DNA of 64,000 nucleotides from Calothrix sp. NIES-4105 (GCF_002368415.1 NZ_AP018290.1:8919717-8983716), one strand, 5' to 3'; shown: positions 44,933-54,147, numbered from the stretch's first letter. Notes: generated from the sequence alone by a model not told the origin. A program made the numbers and translations.

Positions 44933-45496
44933 ATGAATACCGTTGTGCTAAATTTAGAACCTGTGGCTCATATAACTGACGAGCAGTTTTATCAATTGTG
45001 CATGGCAAACCGTGATTTAAGCCTAGAATTGAATGCTTCGGGGGAGTTAGTTATTGTGTCACCAGTCGGAGGAGAAAGCGGTAATAACGAAGCTGGGTTA
45101 ATTACCGATTTAGAAATTTGGAATCGCCAAAGTAAATTAGGTAAAGTTTTTAGTTCTTCGACTATTTTTAGATTACCAAACGGCGCCAATCGTTCTCCAG
45201 ATGCTGCTTGGGTTAGTTTAGAGCGTTGGAATGCGTTGACTCCTGAACAACGTAAAAAATTTCCACCGCTTACACCTGACTTTTTGATTGAACTGCGTTC
45301 TGAAACTGACACTCTCAAACGCTTACAGGAGAAAATGAAGGAATATTTGGAAAATGGCTTGCGTTTAGGTTGGCTTGTAAATCCTCAAAATCAACAGGTG
45401 GAAATTTATCGGCAAGGGCAACCTGTATCCGTCCTAGCATTACCAGTTAGACTTTCTGGAGAAGATGTTTTACCTGGGTTTGAATTACAACTTTAA
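44933..45496 (+). CDS. Uma2 family endonuclease (DUF820)
   Basis: A 187-aa protein from ATG 44933 with the Uma2 pattern: FYQLCMANRDLSLELNASGE, LVIVSPVGGESGNNEAGLIT, then SPDAAWVSLERW and PDFLIELRSETDTLKRLQEK. The D ... E-L-R-S site is the PD-(D/E)XK-type active centre described for this family. The C-terminus LGWLVNPQNQQVEIYRQGQP is typical. These proteins exist in dozens of copies in cyanobacterial genomes and their role is unclear. Confidence 0.88.
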   Translation: MNTVVLNLEPVAHITDEQFYQLCMANRDLSLELNASGELVIVSPVGGESGNNEAGLITDLEIWNRQSKLGKVFSSSTIFRLPNGANRSPDAAWVSLERWNALTPEQRKKFPPLTPDFLIELRSETDTLKRLQEKMKEYLENGLRLGWLVNPQNQQVEIYRQGQPVSVLALPVRLSGEDVLPGFELQL

Positions 45497-45783
45497 GCCC
45501 TTAAGTCATCATCCTATCTATCCCCACGCTTTTTAGTACAAATTATTTTTGTTTATAGTTAATAAAGATATCGCAGTGGTATCGTGTTTTTCGATGATTT
45601 AGAATAAATTTAATTGATAAATTTGAACTGAATTACGATAACTTATCCCTCCGAAAGATATCTCTTGAAGGGATGTTTTTGTGGGGTCTGCTGGAATGTT
45701 AGCGGGGTCGTTGGAATTCCAACCACGTACTAATTAACCGCCATCCAACGCTGAACAGGGGTTTCTATTTAACTATTATTCAG

Positions 45784-46110
45784 TTAAACACGACGGTTAA
45801 GAATTAATTTTTCTTCATTTCCTGATTTAAAGTGATTGATTGCAGCCTGGATTAGATTTACATTTACAGGGTCATCAATAGGTCTATGGGCATCTTTAAG
45901 ATAAATTTTTACTGCTTTTAGAGAGATTCGCTCTATCAAGTCAACAAATAATAATCTGCCATAATCCTCTTTATTAATCAAAATATCATAATATTGCGGA
46001 TTAAATATACTTGATAATATTTGAAAACAGGGCAAGTATTGTATTTCTTCCGAGTCGAGATTACTTATGTTTTGCGAATTATAAATCTTACCATTGGTAA
46101 AATAATTCAT
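45784..46110 (-). CDS. Hypothetical protein
   Basis: The frame is open from a TTG at 46206, but ATG 46110 is preceded by a good ribosome-binding site (aaggag, 7 bp upstream), giving a 108-aa product beginning MNYFTNGKIYNSQNISNLDS. It continues with YLPCFQILSSIFNPQYYDIL, DYGRLLFVDLIERISLKAVK and NLIQAAINHFKSGNEEKLIL. No family, signal or membrane segment is recognised. It stands alone in AT-rich accessory DNA. Confidence 0.45.
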   Translation of the reverse strand: MNYFTNGKIYNSQNISNLDSEEIQYLPCFQILSSIFNPQYYDILINKEDYGRLLFVDLIERISLKAVKIYLKDAHRPIDDPVNVNLIQAAINHFKSGNEEKLILNRRV

Positions 46111-46206
46111 AACAACTCCTTGGTCGCTAAATTTACAACCAGGCATTATATAGGAGTTATACTGAATAGTATATGAATTCTTAATTATTTTTAATCTATA
46201 GTGCAA

Positions 46207-46592
46207 TTAATACCACTTACGCCACGAAACCCCTAACTTGCTGCGCCATATAAGGTGTTACAACTTGTTTATATTACATATTCTACAGAAGCTGGAGAGT
46301 TTACTATGCATACGTTTAAAACTATAAAATCAATTGTTGTGTTTAATTGTACATATTACATAAATAAAAACTGTGATGCCTTTATGACCGTTGTTAGTTT
46401 CCTACTTTTAAACGACATTTAGTAAACATAAGTACAAAAAAAACACCATCTTAAATAATTAAGTAAGAATACTCAAATAGTGAATTAATCTTAAAAACGT
46501 AATTAAGTAAATACAGCGTTTACTATAAAGTAATAACTAATAAATAATATTATTTGTTTACCAAAATATTACTGAAAGTACAGCTTTTAATT
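46207..46592. other. AT-rich spacer without recognised features
   Basis: About 385 bp of extremely AT-rich DNA between divergent unknown genes. No ORF, RNA or repeat stands out. Confidence 0.5.
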
Positions 46593-47024
46593 ATGGCTTT
46601 ACTATTTCATATTAACCCCCAACGTGATTACTGCATCGCCAAGTTTTTTGTAAAAAAGGAATATGCTTTAACTTGGTTTAATCTTATATCATTAGCTTGT
46701 CCACTTGAATTACCGGATGACGTAGAACGTTTTACATATAAAAAATATACCGATAATGAAAATTATATTTTTACAGTTGTTGATATTTATATAAACTGTT
46801 TAAGCTATCTTGATATATATATAAAACATCATAAAGACCCATCATATCTATTTCCTCAAATGTTTGAGAAAGATGAACCCGAACATATGAGGATGGGCTA
46901 TAACTCAAAAGAAGAGTATGAAGAGTTTTTACGTATAGATACAGCTTTAAACTATCTGTTTACCCCTGTTACTAGACTTAATACCTATAGCCATTATGAA
47001 GACTATATACCTGAATTTGAATAG
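46593..47024 (+). CDS. Hypothetical protein
   Basis: A 143-aa protein if started at ATG 46593 (MALLFHINPQRDYC); the frame opens 13 codons earlier at TTG 46554. It is rich in Tyr and acidic residues (FTYKKYTDNENYIFTVVDIY, then FPQMFEKDEPEHMRMGYNSK). I see no known domain, signal or membrane helix. Low GC relative to the core genes suggests accessory origin. The start is uncertain. Confidence 0.45.
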   Translation: MALLFHINPQRDYCIAKFFVKKEYALTWFNLISLACPLELPDDVERFTYKKYTDNENYIFTVVDIYINCLSYLDIYIKHHKDPSYLFPQMFEKDEPEHMRMGYNSKEEYEEFLRIDTALNYLFTPVTRLNTYSHYEDYIPEFE

Positions 47025-47427
47025 TTATATAGGAATCAGGTTTGATTTTTGAAAAGATACGTAGATAAGTAGGGCGCCGATTCGACTGCGTAACGCGCTA
47101 TTATCAAGGCTTTAGTACTTTAGTACAATACCTAATTTTGTTCAAAAATTAAATAGTAGTCCTATAGGAAGTTATCGCCCATAGGAATCTTCGCCACGTA
47201 GTGCTAAAGCAGTAAAGTTAAGTAAGTGGGCATTAAAAAACACAGCTAGAATAAGAAAGCAGAATCGCTGAAGACCCAATATTTTAAGCCTTTACCGCAC
47301 TTTACAAAACTTTACATAGTTGACTTTAATTGTGCCTACCTACTTAGCATCAAAAAATCATTCAATAAACTCTTTGACACTTAATAATCTAAATTCCTCT
47401 TGCATTTCGACTCATCTGCTTTACGAT

Positions 47428-47571
47428 ATGAACGTTTTAGTGGGATTTACTGCGGCACCAACAGACGTTATGGATGAAAACCGCAGCACAACCGAGCTAG
47501 TTAACTATTTAGAGAACCGCGTAAACGAGTTAAAATCGCTCTTAAACAAACGCAAACAATCTAATGGGTGA
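47428..47571 (+). CDS. Small hypothetical protein
   Basis: From ATG 47428 a 47-aa product, MNVLVGFTAAPTDVMDENRS followed by TTELVNYLENRVNELKSLLN and KRKQSNG, which looks like a short coiled-coil. The frame is open further upstream to TTG 47320, but that part (NHSINSLTLNNLNSS) is low-complexity and lacks a ribosome-binding site. No family is recognised. Confidence 0.35.
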   Translation: MNVLVGFTAAPTDVMDENRSTTELVNYLENRVNELKSLLNKRKQSNG

Positions 47572-47718
47572 ATTAATTCTTACCCTGTTATTTATGGTAT
47601 CAATAGAACATGTACCGCGTTTAGCGATAGGTTTATTTACGGAAGTCATTACAAACGTCACCATTCGTGTCATAAAAACGTTTATGGTGATATTGCGAAA
47701 CGACTGATAACTTTATTA

Positions 47719-47791
47719 AGCCGATGGCGGGATTTGAACCCGCGACCGCTCGATTACGAATCGAGTGCTCTACCAACTGAGCCACATCGGC
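47719..47791 (-). tRNA. tRNA-Thr (anticodon CGT)
   Basis: Read on the minus strand the 73 bases fold into a standard cloverleaf: acceptor GCCGATG/CATCGGC, D arm GCTC-AGTTGGTA-GAGC, anticodon stem CTCGA/TCGAG with loop TTCGTAA (anticodon CGT, decoding ACG), T arm GCGGG-TTCAAAT-CCCGC, discriminator U. CCA is not encoded. The start of an overlapping plus-strand frame at 47734 lies inside this gene and is spurious. Confidence 0.95.
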
Positions 47792-47835
47792 GCCCAATAC
47801 AAAACTTTCACAACTATAGCACTATTTGCGTAATT

Positions 47836-48135
47836 ATGGTAGAACAAAATCCTAAAGAACAGCTTAAAGGTCGCGCGTCTCAACTTGACCCAGAAATAAA
47901 AGCACGTCTATTAGCCGAAATGGCTGCTCCATATCGAGGGTTTCGGAAGTTTATCTATTTTGGTTGTGCAGCTTCTGGGTTTATTGGCGCCTTTGTCTTT
48001 TTATCCCAAATTATTGCAGGACGTGATGTTTCGACAGCGCTGCCGAATTTTACACTACAACTTGGAGTTATTGCCTTGATGGCCTTTCTTTGGCAATGGG
48101 AATTTCATCGGGAGCAGGGCAAGCAGCGTAAGTAG
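47836..48135 (+). CDS. DUF3493 family membrane protein
   Basis: A 99-aa protein from ATG 47836 (MVEQNPKEQLKGRASQLDPE). The frame upstream of this ATG runs back through the tRNA gene and is not used. Two membrane helices are evident: FRKFIYFGCAASGFIGAFVF and LQLGVIALMAFLWQWEF. EMAAPYRGFRKFIYFG resembles the DUF3493 family conserved in cyanobacteria and plastids. Function unknown. It is convergent with the diguanylate cyclase gene. Confidence 0.7.
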   Translation: MVEQNPKEQLKGRASQLDPEIKARLLAEMAAPYRGFRKFIYFGCAASGFIGAFVFLSQIIAGRDVSTALPNFTLQLGVIALMAFLWQWEFHREQGKQRK

Positions 48136-48260
48136 GTGTCCAGAATGTTACTTTTATTCACATAGCGTAACATGATGCAATAAAAGGTGAGGAAACATAA
48201 AAAAAATATTAGGAAATTTGAAAATCTCAAAATTTCTGAGACACTAGTATTGTTGAAACG

Positions 48261-48395
48261 GGGTCAGCCTATATAAAGACCCTGAACATAAGTAAACACT
48301 TTAAAATCGGAGTCAGCCTTTTTAAAGACTCCAAGTAAGATAAAATCGATTGCTTTCTTAAGTGTCAGACAGACTAGTTGTCAGTTCTGGCACTT
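48261..48395. ncRNA. Structured intergenic region with tandem covarying hairpins
   Basis: Two hairpins of the same design lie in tandem. One is gggtc-agcctatataaa-gaccc (48261-48282), the other ggagtc-agcctttttaaa-gactcc (48309-48332). The loop motif agcct...taaa is conserved and the stems differ by paired changes (G-C against A-T), which suggests selection for RNA structure. A third stem, agtgtcaga / tctggcact, follows at about 48361-48395. It lies between convergent genes, so it may be a small RNA, a repeat family or terminators. Confidence 0.4.
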
Positions 48396-48554
48396 TTGAT
48401 TTTCAAGTAACTTTCAATTAATTTTTGAATCTGATTATATAAATTATTTTACGAGCGTTTTTATTAAAATTATGATTTGACAAATGGATGAATTTATGCA
48501 ATTAACGTGAAACTAAATTTATACTAAATTCATACTAAATTCATAAAATTAAAT

Positions 48555-49595
48555 TTATTTAACCTGTCCTTGTTTGAGAATAATACGATTTCGTCCTTGT
48601 TCTTTTGCCTGATATAGCGCTTTGTCAGCCATTGTTATTAACTCCTGTGGTGAGGACTCAAAGCTAGGAATAACTGTACCTACTCCTAAACTCAAGGTGA
48701 CGTACTGACTTACAGTAGATTCGATATGAACCATTTCTAGTTCGCGTACTCCTGCTTGCATTGATGCTGCAATATTTACTGCACCAGCACCAGTAGTATA
48801 TGGCATAATCACAGCAAACTCTTCTCCACCGTAACGCGCGACTAAATTCTGCTCTTTTTGCGCTGCGTATTTCAAGACAGTAGCAACTTTTTGCAAACAC
48901 GTATCTCCTGCCGGATGTCCATATTTGTCGTTATAACGTTTAAAATAGTCTATATCGCACAATATTAGTGATAACGGCGCCTGTTCTTGCGCTAAAGCTA
49001 GCCATTTTGAATTGATACATTGGTCAAAGTGGCGCCGATTAGCGACATTTGTTAATCCATCAACGTTTGCAAGTTGCTGTAAAGCTTGGTTTGCTGCTTC
49101 TAGCTGTTTGTAAAGTTGAGCTTGCTGTAAAAGTCTTCTAACTCGCTGACGCAATACTGCCCAATGGATAGGTTTAGTAACAAAATCACTAGCTCCACAT
49201 TCAAAGGCTTGATCTACTGACTTTGGGTCATCTAGTCCAGTAATCATCAATATTGGAGTTCGCTCCCAAAGTTTGGAAATAACCGTATTCCCAAATGAAC
49301 CATTACCACTGTCAAAGTTGGCAAGTGCAATAGCAAGGTTATTTTTAGCAATCTGAAGTAGTTCTTTACAGCAAGTAAAACCATCCATTACTGGCATCAC
49401 CGCATCCAGCAATATCAAATCTGGTTTATTTGAAGCAAAAGTTTCTAGACAATCTTTGCCATTAGTTGCTTCAACTACTCGATAACCTTCTTGTTCCATA
49501 AACTCACGCAGTAGTACCCGCATGGTTTTATCATCATCAACTACAAGTATTAAAGGTGGTTTACTAGAAATCATTATTGGTCTTTTCCCTGACAT
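48555..49595 (-). CDS. Response regulator with diguanylate cyclase domain (REC-GGDEF)
   Basis: A 346-aa protein. An N-terminal receiver domain (LILVVDDDKTMRVLLREFME; phosphoacceptor D64 in LILLDAVMP; Lys in FVTKPIHW) contains an unusual insertion of about 30 residues (LAIALANFDSGNGSFGNTVI) after the acceptor loop. The C-terminal GGDEF domain (about 180-340) keeps the active signature RYGGEEFAVIMP and KFDxxxxKYGHPAGD-like DIDYFKRYNDKYGHPAGD, so it should make cyclic di-GMP from GTP. No inhibitory RxxD is obvious before the site. The partner kinase is not adjacent. ATG 49595, or the later ATG 49574. Confidence 0.92.
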   Translation of the reverse strand: MSGKRPIMISSKPPLILVVDDDKTMRVLLREFMEQEGYRVVEATNGKDCLETFASNKPDLILLDAVMPVMDGFTCCKELLQIAKNNLAIALANFDSGNGSFGNTVISKLWERTPILMITGLDDPKSVDQAFECGASDFVTKPIHWAVLRQRVRRLLQQAQLYKQLEAANQALQQLANVDGLTNVANRRHFDQCINSKWLALAQEQAPLSLILCDIDYFKRYNDKYGHPAGDTCLQKVATVLKYAAQKEQNLVARYGGEEFAVIMPYTTGAGAVNIAASMQAGVRELEMVHIESTVSQYVTLSLGVGTVIPSFESSPQELITMADKALYQAKEQGRNRIILKQGQVK

Positions 49596-50088
49596 GAGTT
49601 GCGCCCTTCAGAAAATTTTGACTTTGATTGTATTGCTATAAGTATAAAAATAATCAGCTAGTTGGTATTAAAAATAATGCGCGTTTTTGCTTGCTCATAA
49701 AAAGTTATATACTTTAAGAGAGCTTTCGCGTAAGTTTGACTATTTATATCTGTATAGTTAATATTTGTGGATTACGCTGAATTACTGAGATATCTCAGAT
49801 GAGCAAACTCCCAGCAGTGAAATCTCGCGTTTTTTATTTGGTGATGATTTAATGAAATCAGCACCACTAGTAGATGACAGTTGTGCATAGATTTTGTAAT
49901 ATGTGACGCAAATGGTGTATTTATCAACCTATTGGTAACTAGGTGTAATTTTATATTTCCCATTTATCAGCGTCTAATCTCATTATTTGCAAAAATGATG
50001 TTTCACTGCCTGTTGTAGAATCGCGCCACAAAGAGAAGGCGCGCGCTATTACAATCAGTACTAGATGACATCTAGTAGTTTTTAGAAC
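49596..50088. other. Intergenic region without recognised content
   Basis: About 490 bp between divergent genes. Two minus-strand frames of about 62 codons here show no protein-like pattern. No RNA or repeat is recognised. Confidence 0.5.
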
Positions 50089-50325
50089 ATGTTTACTACT
50101 TTTTCGCAATTGCAAATCGGAAATTATTTCCGTATACAAGGTACTAGTGCTGGATTAGTGTACACAAAAGCAGGTAGTGCAGAGTGTAGTTTAGGCGCCC
50201 TATTACAGCCAATACGACCAGAAACCGAAGTTGAGCTACTTAATGACAATGAGGTTGCTGAGTACTTTAAAGAAAAGTTTACAGCAAAGCTTGAATTCCT
50301 TACGAGTCTTAGAAAATACAACTAA
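50089..50325 (+). CDS. Small conserved hypothetical protein upstream of crr7
   Basis: A 78-aa protein from ATG 50089: FSQLQIGNYFRIQGTSAGLV, then YTKAGSAECSLGALLQPIRP and EVAEYFKEKFTAKLEFLTSL. A short beta-rich N-terminus resembles small Sm-like or SH3-like cyanobacterial proteins, but I cannot assign it. It is 9 bp upstream of crr7 and very likely co-transcribed. Confidence 0.6.
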   Translation: MFTTFSQLQIGNYFRIQGTSAGLVYTKAGSAECSLGALLQPIRPETEVELLNDNEVAEYFKEKFTAKLEFLTSLRKYN

Positions 50326-50334
50326 TCTCTAAAA

Positions 50335-50595
50335 ATGCCAAATTCAATAATGTATGAGGAAGATTATTTTGTCGTCCTCGAAACTAACCAACCTGAACAA
50401 ATTGTCTCTGTTTCGGAGCTACGGGAAAAGCTCAAAGCTACGTTGCTTAAGCTAAACTCCGTGGATTTACCTAATGATTTGCGGCGCTTTGACAACTTGG
50501 AAGCACAGGTTCAATATTTAATTGATACGAGTTGCGAGTTAGACCTTGGTCCTGGGGAGTATTTGCAATGGTATGCTGTACGTTTGGAAAAGTAG
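50335..50595 (+). CDS. crr7: CRR7-like NDH-1 assembly/stability protein
   Basis: An 86-aa protein from ATG 50335. MYEEDYFVVLETNQPEQIVS, then ELREKLKATLLKL and TSCELDLGPGEYLQWYAVRL match chlororespiratory reduction 7, which in plants is needed for accumulation of the chloroplast NDH complex and is conserved in cyanobacteria. The C-terminal EYLQWYAVRLEK is the most conserved part and is complete. The TAG stop lies at the left edge of an inserted inverted repeat, which begins at 50592. Confidence 0.88.
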   Translation: MPNSIMYEEDYFVVLETNQPEQIVSVSELREKLKATLLKLNSVDLPNDLRRFDNLEAQVQYLIDTSCELDLGPGEYLQWYAVRLEK

Positions 50596-50674
50596 GTTGG
50601 GTACGTAGTTGTTGCTCTAGCCCTCTGATTTTTTATACTTTTGGCGCTGAAGCGCTACTACGTACCCAACCTAC
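50592..50674. repeat. 83-bp MITE-like element with 17-bp perfect terminal inverted repeats
   Basis: The ends gtaggttgggtacgtag and ctacgtacccaacctac are exact inverses. Inside lie ttgttgctctagccct and gcgctgaagcgctacta. A diverged copy is at 36971-37047, and half-copies occur at about 16198-16232 and elsewhere. The element supplies the crr7 stop codon. Confidence 0.9.
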
Positions 50675-50679
50675 GTGAA

Positions 50680-51228
50680 TTAGCTTTTGGTGGTGATTAG
50701 AGATAGCTCGATTTGTTCTTCACCTGTTTGGGCGATCTTAATATCAACGTTGGGCCCAAAGTACTTTAGCATTTTTTCCTGTTTTGCCTGCCAAGCTTCT
50801 AATGGTACACAGGGTGAATCAAATTCTAATGTTAAAGTATATGCTCCCGAAGTAGAGGTTTCGCGCAAACCTGTGACTATTGGCATTTCGTCATCTGAAG
50901 GACTTAGTTGTAAGTATTCGAGTGCTTGGTCGAAATGAGCTTCTTGTCCGTAGCAGTAACGAGTGATGTCTTTGCGGATTTTATTTTGAGTGACGGTTGC
51001 TTGCTCAGAGCGCAGTTTTAATATTTCTGGGGTACTTGGTTGGGTGAAAGGTACAGGTTCTAATTCGCTAGCTTTGAGCGCTAGTCCTCCTAGTAGTAAA
51101 GGTATACCGTAGAAGAAACCAGCAAGGTTGAGCGTGGCGTTATCGTTAGCATAAGCAACAAAGCCAATTGTTGTTAAAATGCCACCCACAGTTAAACCAA
51201 GAATAGATAAGCGAATTTTACCGAACAT
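50680..51228 (-). CDS. DUF2854 family membrane protein
   Basis: A 182-aa protein from ATG 51228. Two membrane helices at the N-terminus (IRLSILGLTVGGILTTIGFV and LAGFFYGIPLLLGGLALKAS) are followed by a soluble domain (LEPVPFTQPSTPEILKLRSE, QNKIRKDITRYCYGQEAHFD and GAYTLTLEFDSPCVPLEAWQ). The layout matches DUF2854, found in cyanobacteria and chloroplasts. Function is not established. It is convergent with crr7. Confidence 0.8.
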   Translation of the reverse strand: MFGKIRLSILGLTVGGILTTIGFVAYANDNATLNLAGFFYGIPLLLGGLALKASELEPVPFTQPSTPEILKLRSEQATVTQNKIRKDITRYCYGQEAHFDQALEYLQLSPSDDEMPIVTGLRETSTSGAYTLTLEFDSPCVPLEAWQAKQEKMLKYFGPNVDIKIAQTGEEQIELSLITTKS

Positions 51229-51565
51229 AGGACAAAGGTATAAATTAGGCGGACTTCGACTTCTGTTTCTATATCATCGACTATTGGTTGACATTTTGGA
51301 AATATTTTGACCCGTCACGTAAGCACGAAACATAAAGCTCTGCACGTTCGTCTCTAGTTCCTAAGTAGGTGTGATTCCATTCCTTACACAAGAGGTGTCA
51401 GCTCTTTAAGATGCCTGTTTTAACCAGTAGCTTGTAAACTACAAATTATACCGTGGGTTCTATAATGATTCCAGATTGTGCTTTTGGCACCTGGATATAC
51501 TACTAGAAATCACGCTTATTAAAGTCGTTAACACAACGAAATTATAAATAAAGCCTCCTTACCCT
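51229..51565. other. Intergenic region upstream of the lpt genes
   Basis: About 335 bp between divergent genes; promoters are expected, and no ORF or repeat is recognised. Confidence 0.5.
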
Positions 51566-52075
51566 ATGGTTTCTGCTAATAATTTTCTGACAAAGAGTCA
51601 GATTCGTCGTTTTGGTCTAGCTTTAGTGTTACCTATTACACTTTTCGGCGCCCTTAATATAGATAACCCGTTTCGTCATGCATCGTTAACTTCTACCGCA
51701 AATGCTCAAACTGCTGGACAAAATCGCGGAATCCGGATTAGTTCTGATGTTCAAGAATACGATGCGAAAGCGCAAGTAGCCACAGCGCGCGGTAATGTGC
51801 AAATGTTTTATCCTGCCCGTGGTATTCAAGCAACTGCCACACAAGCTCAGTACTTTAGCCGCGAACGTCAAATTATTTTAAGTGGGAATGTGTATATATT
51901 GCAACAAGGCGGTAATAGTATTAAAGGCGAACGTGTAGTTTACCTAATTGACCAAGGAAGATTTGTTGCACAGCCACAAAGCGGTCGTCAAGTAGAATCG
52001 ATTTATATTGTTGATGAGACACAAAACCAATCGGCACCTGCACCCAAAACACCCGCGTTGAGACGTTCAAGATAA
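51566..52075 (+). CDS. lptA: LptA/OstA-like periplasmic lipopolysaccharide transport protein
   Basis: A 169-aa protein from ATG 51566. Residues 1-45 include a signal peptide (basic start, FGLALVLPITLFGALNI, cleavage near ANAQTA). The mature part follows the OstA beta-jellyroll pattern: IRISSDVQEYDAKAQVATAR, GNVQMFYPARGIQATATQAQ and RQIILSGNVYILQQGGNSIK, then GERVVYLID. LptA-type proteins bridge the periplasm and carry LPS toward the outer membrane. It lies upstream of lptB and an lptF/G permease gene on the same strand. Confidence 0.85.
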   Translation: MVSANNFLTKSQIRRFGLALVLPITLFGALNIDNPFRHASLTSTANAQTAGQNRGIRISSDVQEYDAKAQVATARGNVQMFYPARGIQATATQAQYFSRERQIILSGNVYILQQGGNSIKGERVVYLIDQGRFVAQPQSGRQVESIYIVDETQNQSAPAPKTPALRRSR

Positions 52076-52138
52076 TTGTAGAGACGTGACATGTCGCGTC
52101 TTTAAAATCAGGTGCCATGCATATAAGGTTTTCAATTC

Positions 52139-52867
52139 GTGAAAATAAGTTTAGAGAATGTTCACAAATCTTACGGCAAGCGAGTAATCGTTAATCGTGT
52201 TAGCATTTCAGTCTCTCAAGGAGAAATTGTTGGTTTACTAGGCCCCAATGGTGCTGGTAAAACAACTACCTTTTATATCGCTACTGGCTTGGAAAAACCC
52301 AACCAAGGCAAGGTCTGGCTTGATAATATGGATATTACTGCCTTACCAATGCACAAGCGCGCACGTCTTGGTATTGGCTATTTAGCGCAGGAAGCAAGCG
52401 TATTTCGCCAACTGTCTGTACGAGAAAATATTCTCTTGGTACTCGAACAAACCAATGTACCTCGTTGGGAATGGTCGATGCGAATGGACACCTTATTGCG
52501 TGAGTTCCGTTTGGAAAAAGTCGCTAGAAGCAAAGGTATTCAACTTTCAGGTGGTGAACGGCGCCGCTGTGAGTTAGCTCGCGCGTTAGCAGCTGGACAG
52601 AATGGACCTAGCTTTTTATTGCTAGATGAACCTTTCGCTGGAGTTGACCCTATTGCTGTTTCTGAAATTCAGCAAATCGTAGCACAACTTCGTGACCGCA
52701 ATATGGGTATTCTCATTACTGACCACAATGTTCGCGAAACTCTCGCTATTACCGACCGTTCGTACATTATGCGTGAAGGACAAATACTGGCTAACGGTAC
52801 ATCTTCCGAACTGTATAACAACCCTCTTGTTAGGCAATATTACTTAGGAGATAATTTTCAAGTTTAG
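52139..52867 (+). CDS. lptB: LPS export ABC transporter ATPase
   Basis: A 242-aa ATPase starting at GTG 52139 (MKISLENVHKSYGKRVIVNR). Walker A is GPNGAGKTTT (about 35-44), the Q loop is YLAQEASVFRQLSVRENI (the LptB-typical form), the ABC signature is LSGGERRRCELARAL and Walker B is FLLLDEPFAGVDP, with the H loop in ITDHNVRET. It powers extraction of lipopolysaccharide from the inner membrane. It sits 63 bp after lptA and 101 bp before the permease gene. Confidence 0.95.
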   Translation: MKISLENVHKSYGKRVIVNRVSISVSQGEIVGLLGPNGAGKTTTFYIATGLEKPNQGKVWLDNMDITALPMHKRARLGIGYLAQEASVFRQLSVRENILLVLEQTNVPRWEWSMRMDTLLREFRLEKVARSKGIQLSGGERRRCELARALAAGQNGPSFLLLDEPFAGVDPIAVSEIQQIVAQLRDRNMGILITDHNVRETLAITDRSYIMREGQILANGTSSELYNNPLVRQYYLGDNFQV

Positions 52868-52968
52868 TCCAAGTTTAGTCCAGGTTTAGCTTCAAGGGAA
52901 GCGAAATATTAAATTCATCATCACTTATCTAGGAATAGTTAGGTGAAAAGTGGATATTTAAGTGATAT

Positions 52969-54147
52969 ATGATGGCATCAAAAAAGCTCAAATCATTTTA
53001 TAGTCTTGGCTCGCTGGTCCCATTTACAATAATGGACCGCTACCTTATTAGCCAATTGCTGCCACCATTTTTATTTGGTGTTGGTGCGTTTGCTTCGCTT
53101 GTATTAGCGATTGATAGCTTGTTTGAAATAATGCGGAAGTTGGTAGAATCAGGGCTTCCACCTATCGTTGCCTTGAAGGTTCTTGTTTTACAATTGCCTC
53201 GAGCCGTTGTATTTGCATTTCCAATGTCAACGTTGTTAGCGACTTTAATGACTTATAGTCGTCTTTCGGGTGAAAGCGAACTTGTTGCGTTGCGCTCTTG
53301 TGGGGTCAGCGTTTACCGAATGGTAATGCCAGCAATCATGTTAAGCTTGATTGTTACGGGTTTAACTTTTGTTTTCAACGAGAAAATTGTACCTGCTGCG
53401 ACTTATGAAGCTAGTATGACTCTTGAAAATGCGATCAAATCTGATAAGCCATCATATCGACGCGAAAATATATTTTATCCTGAGTACCGCGAAACCAAAG
53501 ATGCCAAAGGTAATAAACAGAAAATCCTGACTCGCTTATTTTATGCGGATGAATTCGACGGTAAGCAGATGAAAGGTTTGACGATTATTGACCGTTCTGA
53601 GGGCGCCCTAAATCAAATTGTTGTTTCAGAATCTGGTGAATGGAATCCGATTGAGAACATTTGGGATTTTTATAATGGAACAGCTTATTTAATTGCCCCT
53701 GATAATTCTTACCGTAATATAGTCCGTTTCAAACGCCAAAAAATTGAACTGCCTCGTACTCCATTAAGTTTAGCAGAACGTGAGCGCGACACTGAGGAAA
53801 TGAATATTTCTGAGTCAGTAGAACAGCTTGAACTTGAACGTCTTAGTGGTGACGACCAAAAAATTCGCAAGCTCAAAGTTCGTATTCAGCAAAAAATCGC
53901 TTTCCCGTTTGCTTGTGTTGTCTTTGGTTTAGTGGGTTCTGTTGTGGGAACTGTGCCTCAACGTACAGGTCGAGGTGCCAGTTTTGGGATAAGTTTAATA
54001 GTTATTTTCTCTTTCTACGTACTTTTAGTTTTCACACGCGCGCTTGGAGACGCTGGTATTTTATCTCCTCTCGTTGCCGCATGGTCGCCGAACGCATTCG
54101 GTTTAGGAGCAGGTATATTTTTACTAACACGAGTTGCAAGAAAATAA
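52969..54147 (+). CDS. LptF/LptG family permease (YjgP/YjgQ)
   Basis: A 392-aa membrane protein from ATG 52969 (a second ATG is 3 bp later). The N-terminal membrane part is MDRYLISQLLPPFLFGVGAF and LPRAVVFAFPMSTLLATLMT, with helices between about 20 and 120 (GESELVALRSCGVSVYRMV is the family motif). A periplasmic beta-jellyroll domain follows (about 140-290), then C-terminal helices (FPFACVVFGLVGSVVGTVPQ, ISLIVIFSFYVLLVFTRALG). With LptB it forms the LPS-extracting ABC transporter; cyanobacteria often have one such permease gene instead of separate LptF and LptG. Confidence 0.92.
   Translation: MMASKKLKSFYSLGSLVPFTIMDRYLISQLLPPFLFGVGAFASLVLAIDSLFEIMRKLVESGLPPIVALKVLVLQLPRAVVFAFPMSTLLATLMTYSRLSGESELVALRSCGVSVYRMVMPAIMLSLIVTGLTFVFNEKIVPAATYEASMTLENAIKSDKPSYRRENIFYPEYRETKDAKGNKQKILTRLFYADEFDGKQMKGLTIIDRSEGALNQIVVSESGEWNPIENIWDFYNGTAYLIAPDNSYRNIVRFKRQKIELPRTPLSLAERERDTEEMNISESVEQLELERLSGDDQKIRKLKVRIQQKIAFPFACVVFGLVGSVVGTVPQRTGRGASFGISLIVIFSFYVLLVFTRALGDAGILSPLVAAWSPNAFGLGAGIFLLTRVARK

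Noticed and set aside
47734-47835. Upstream start for the DUF3493 gene
   Set aside because: The segment lies in and just after the tRNA-Thr gene. ATG 47836 gives the family N-terminus.
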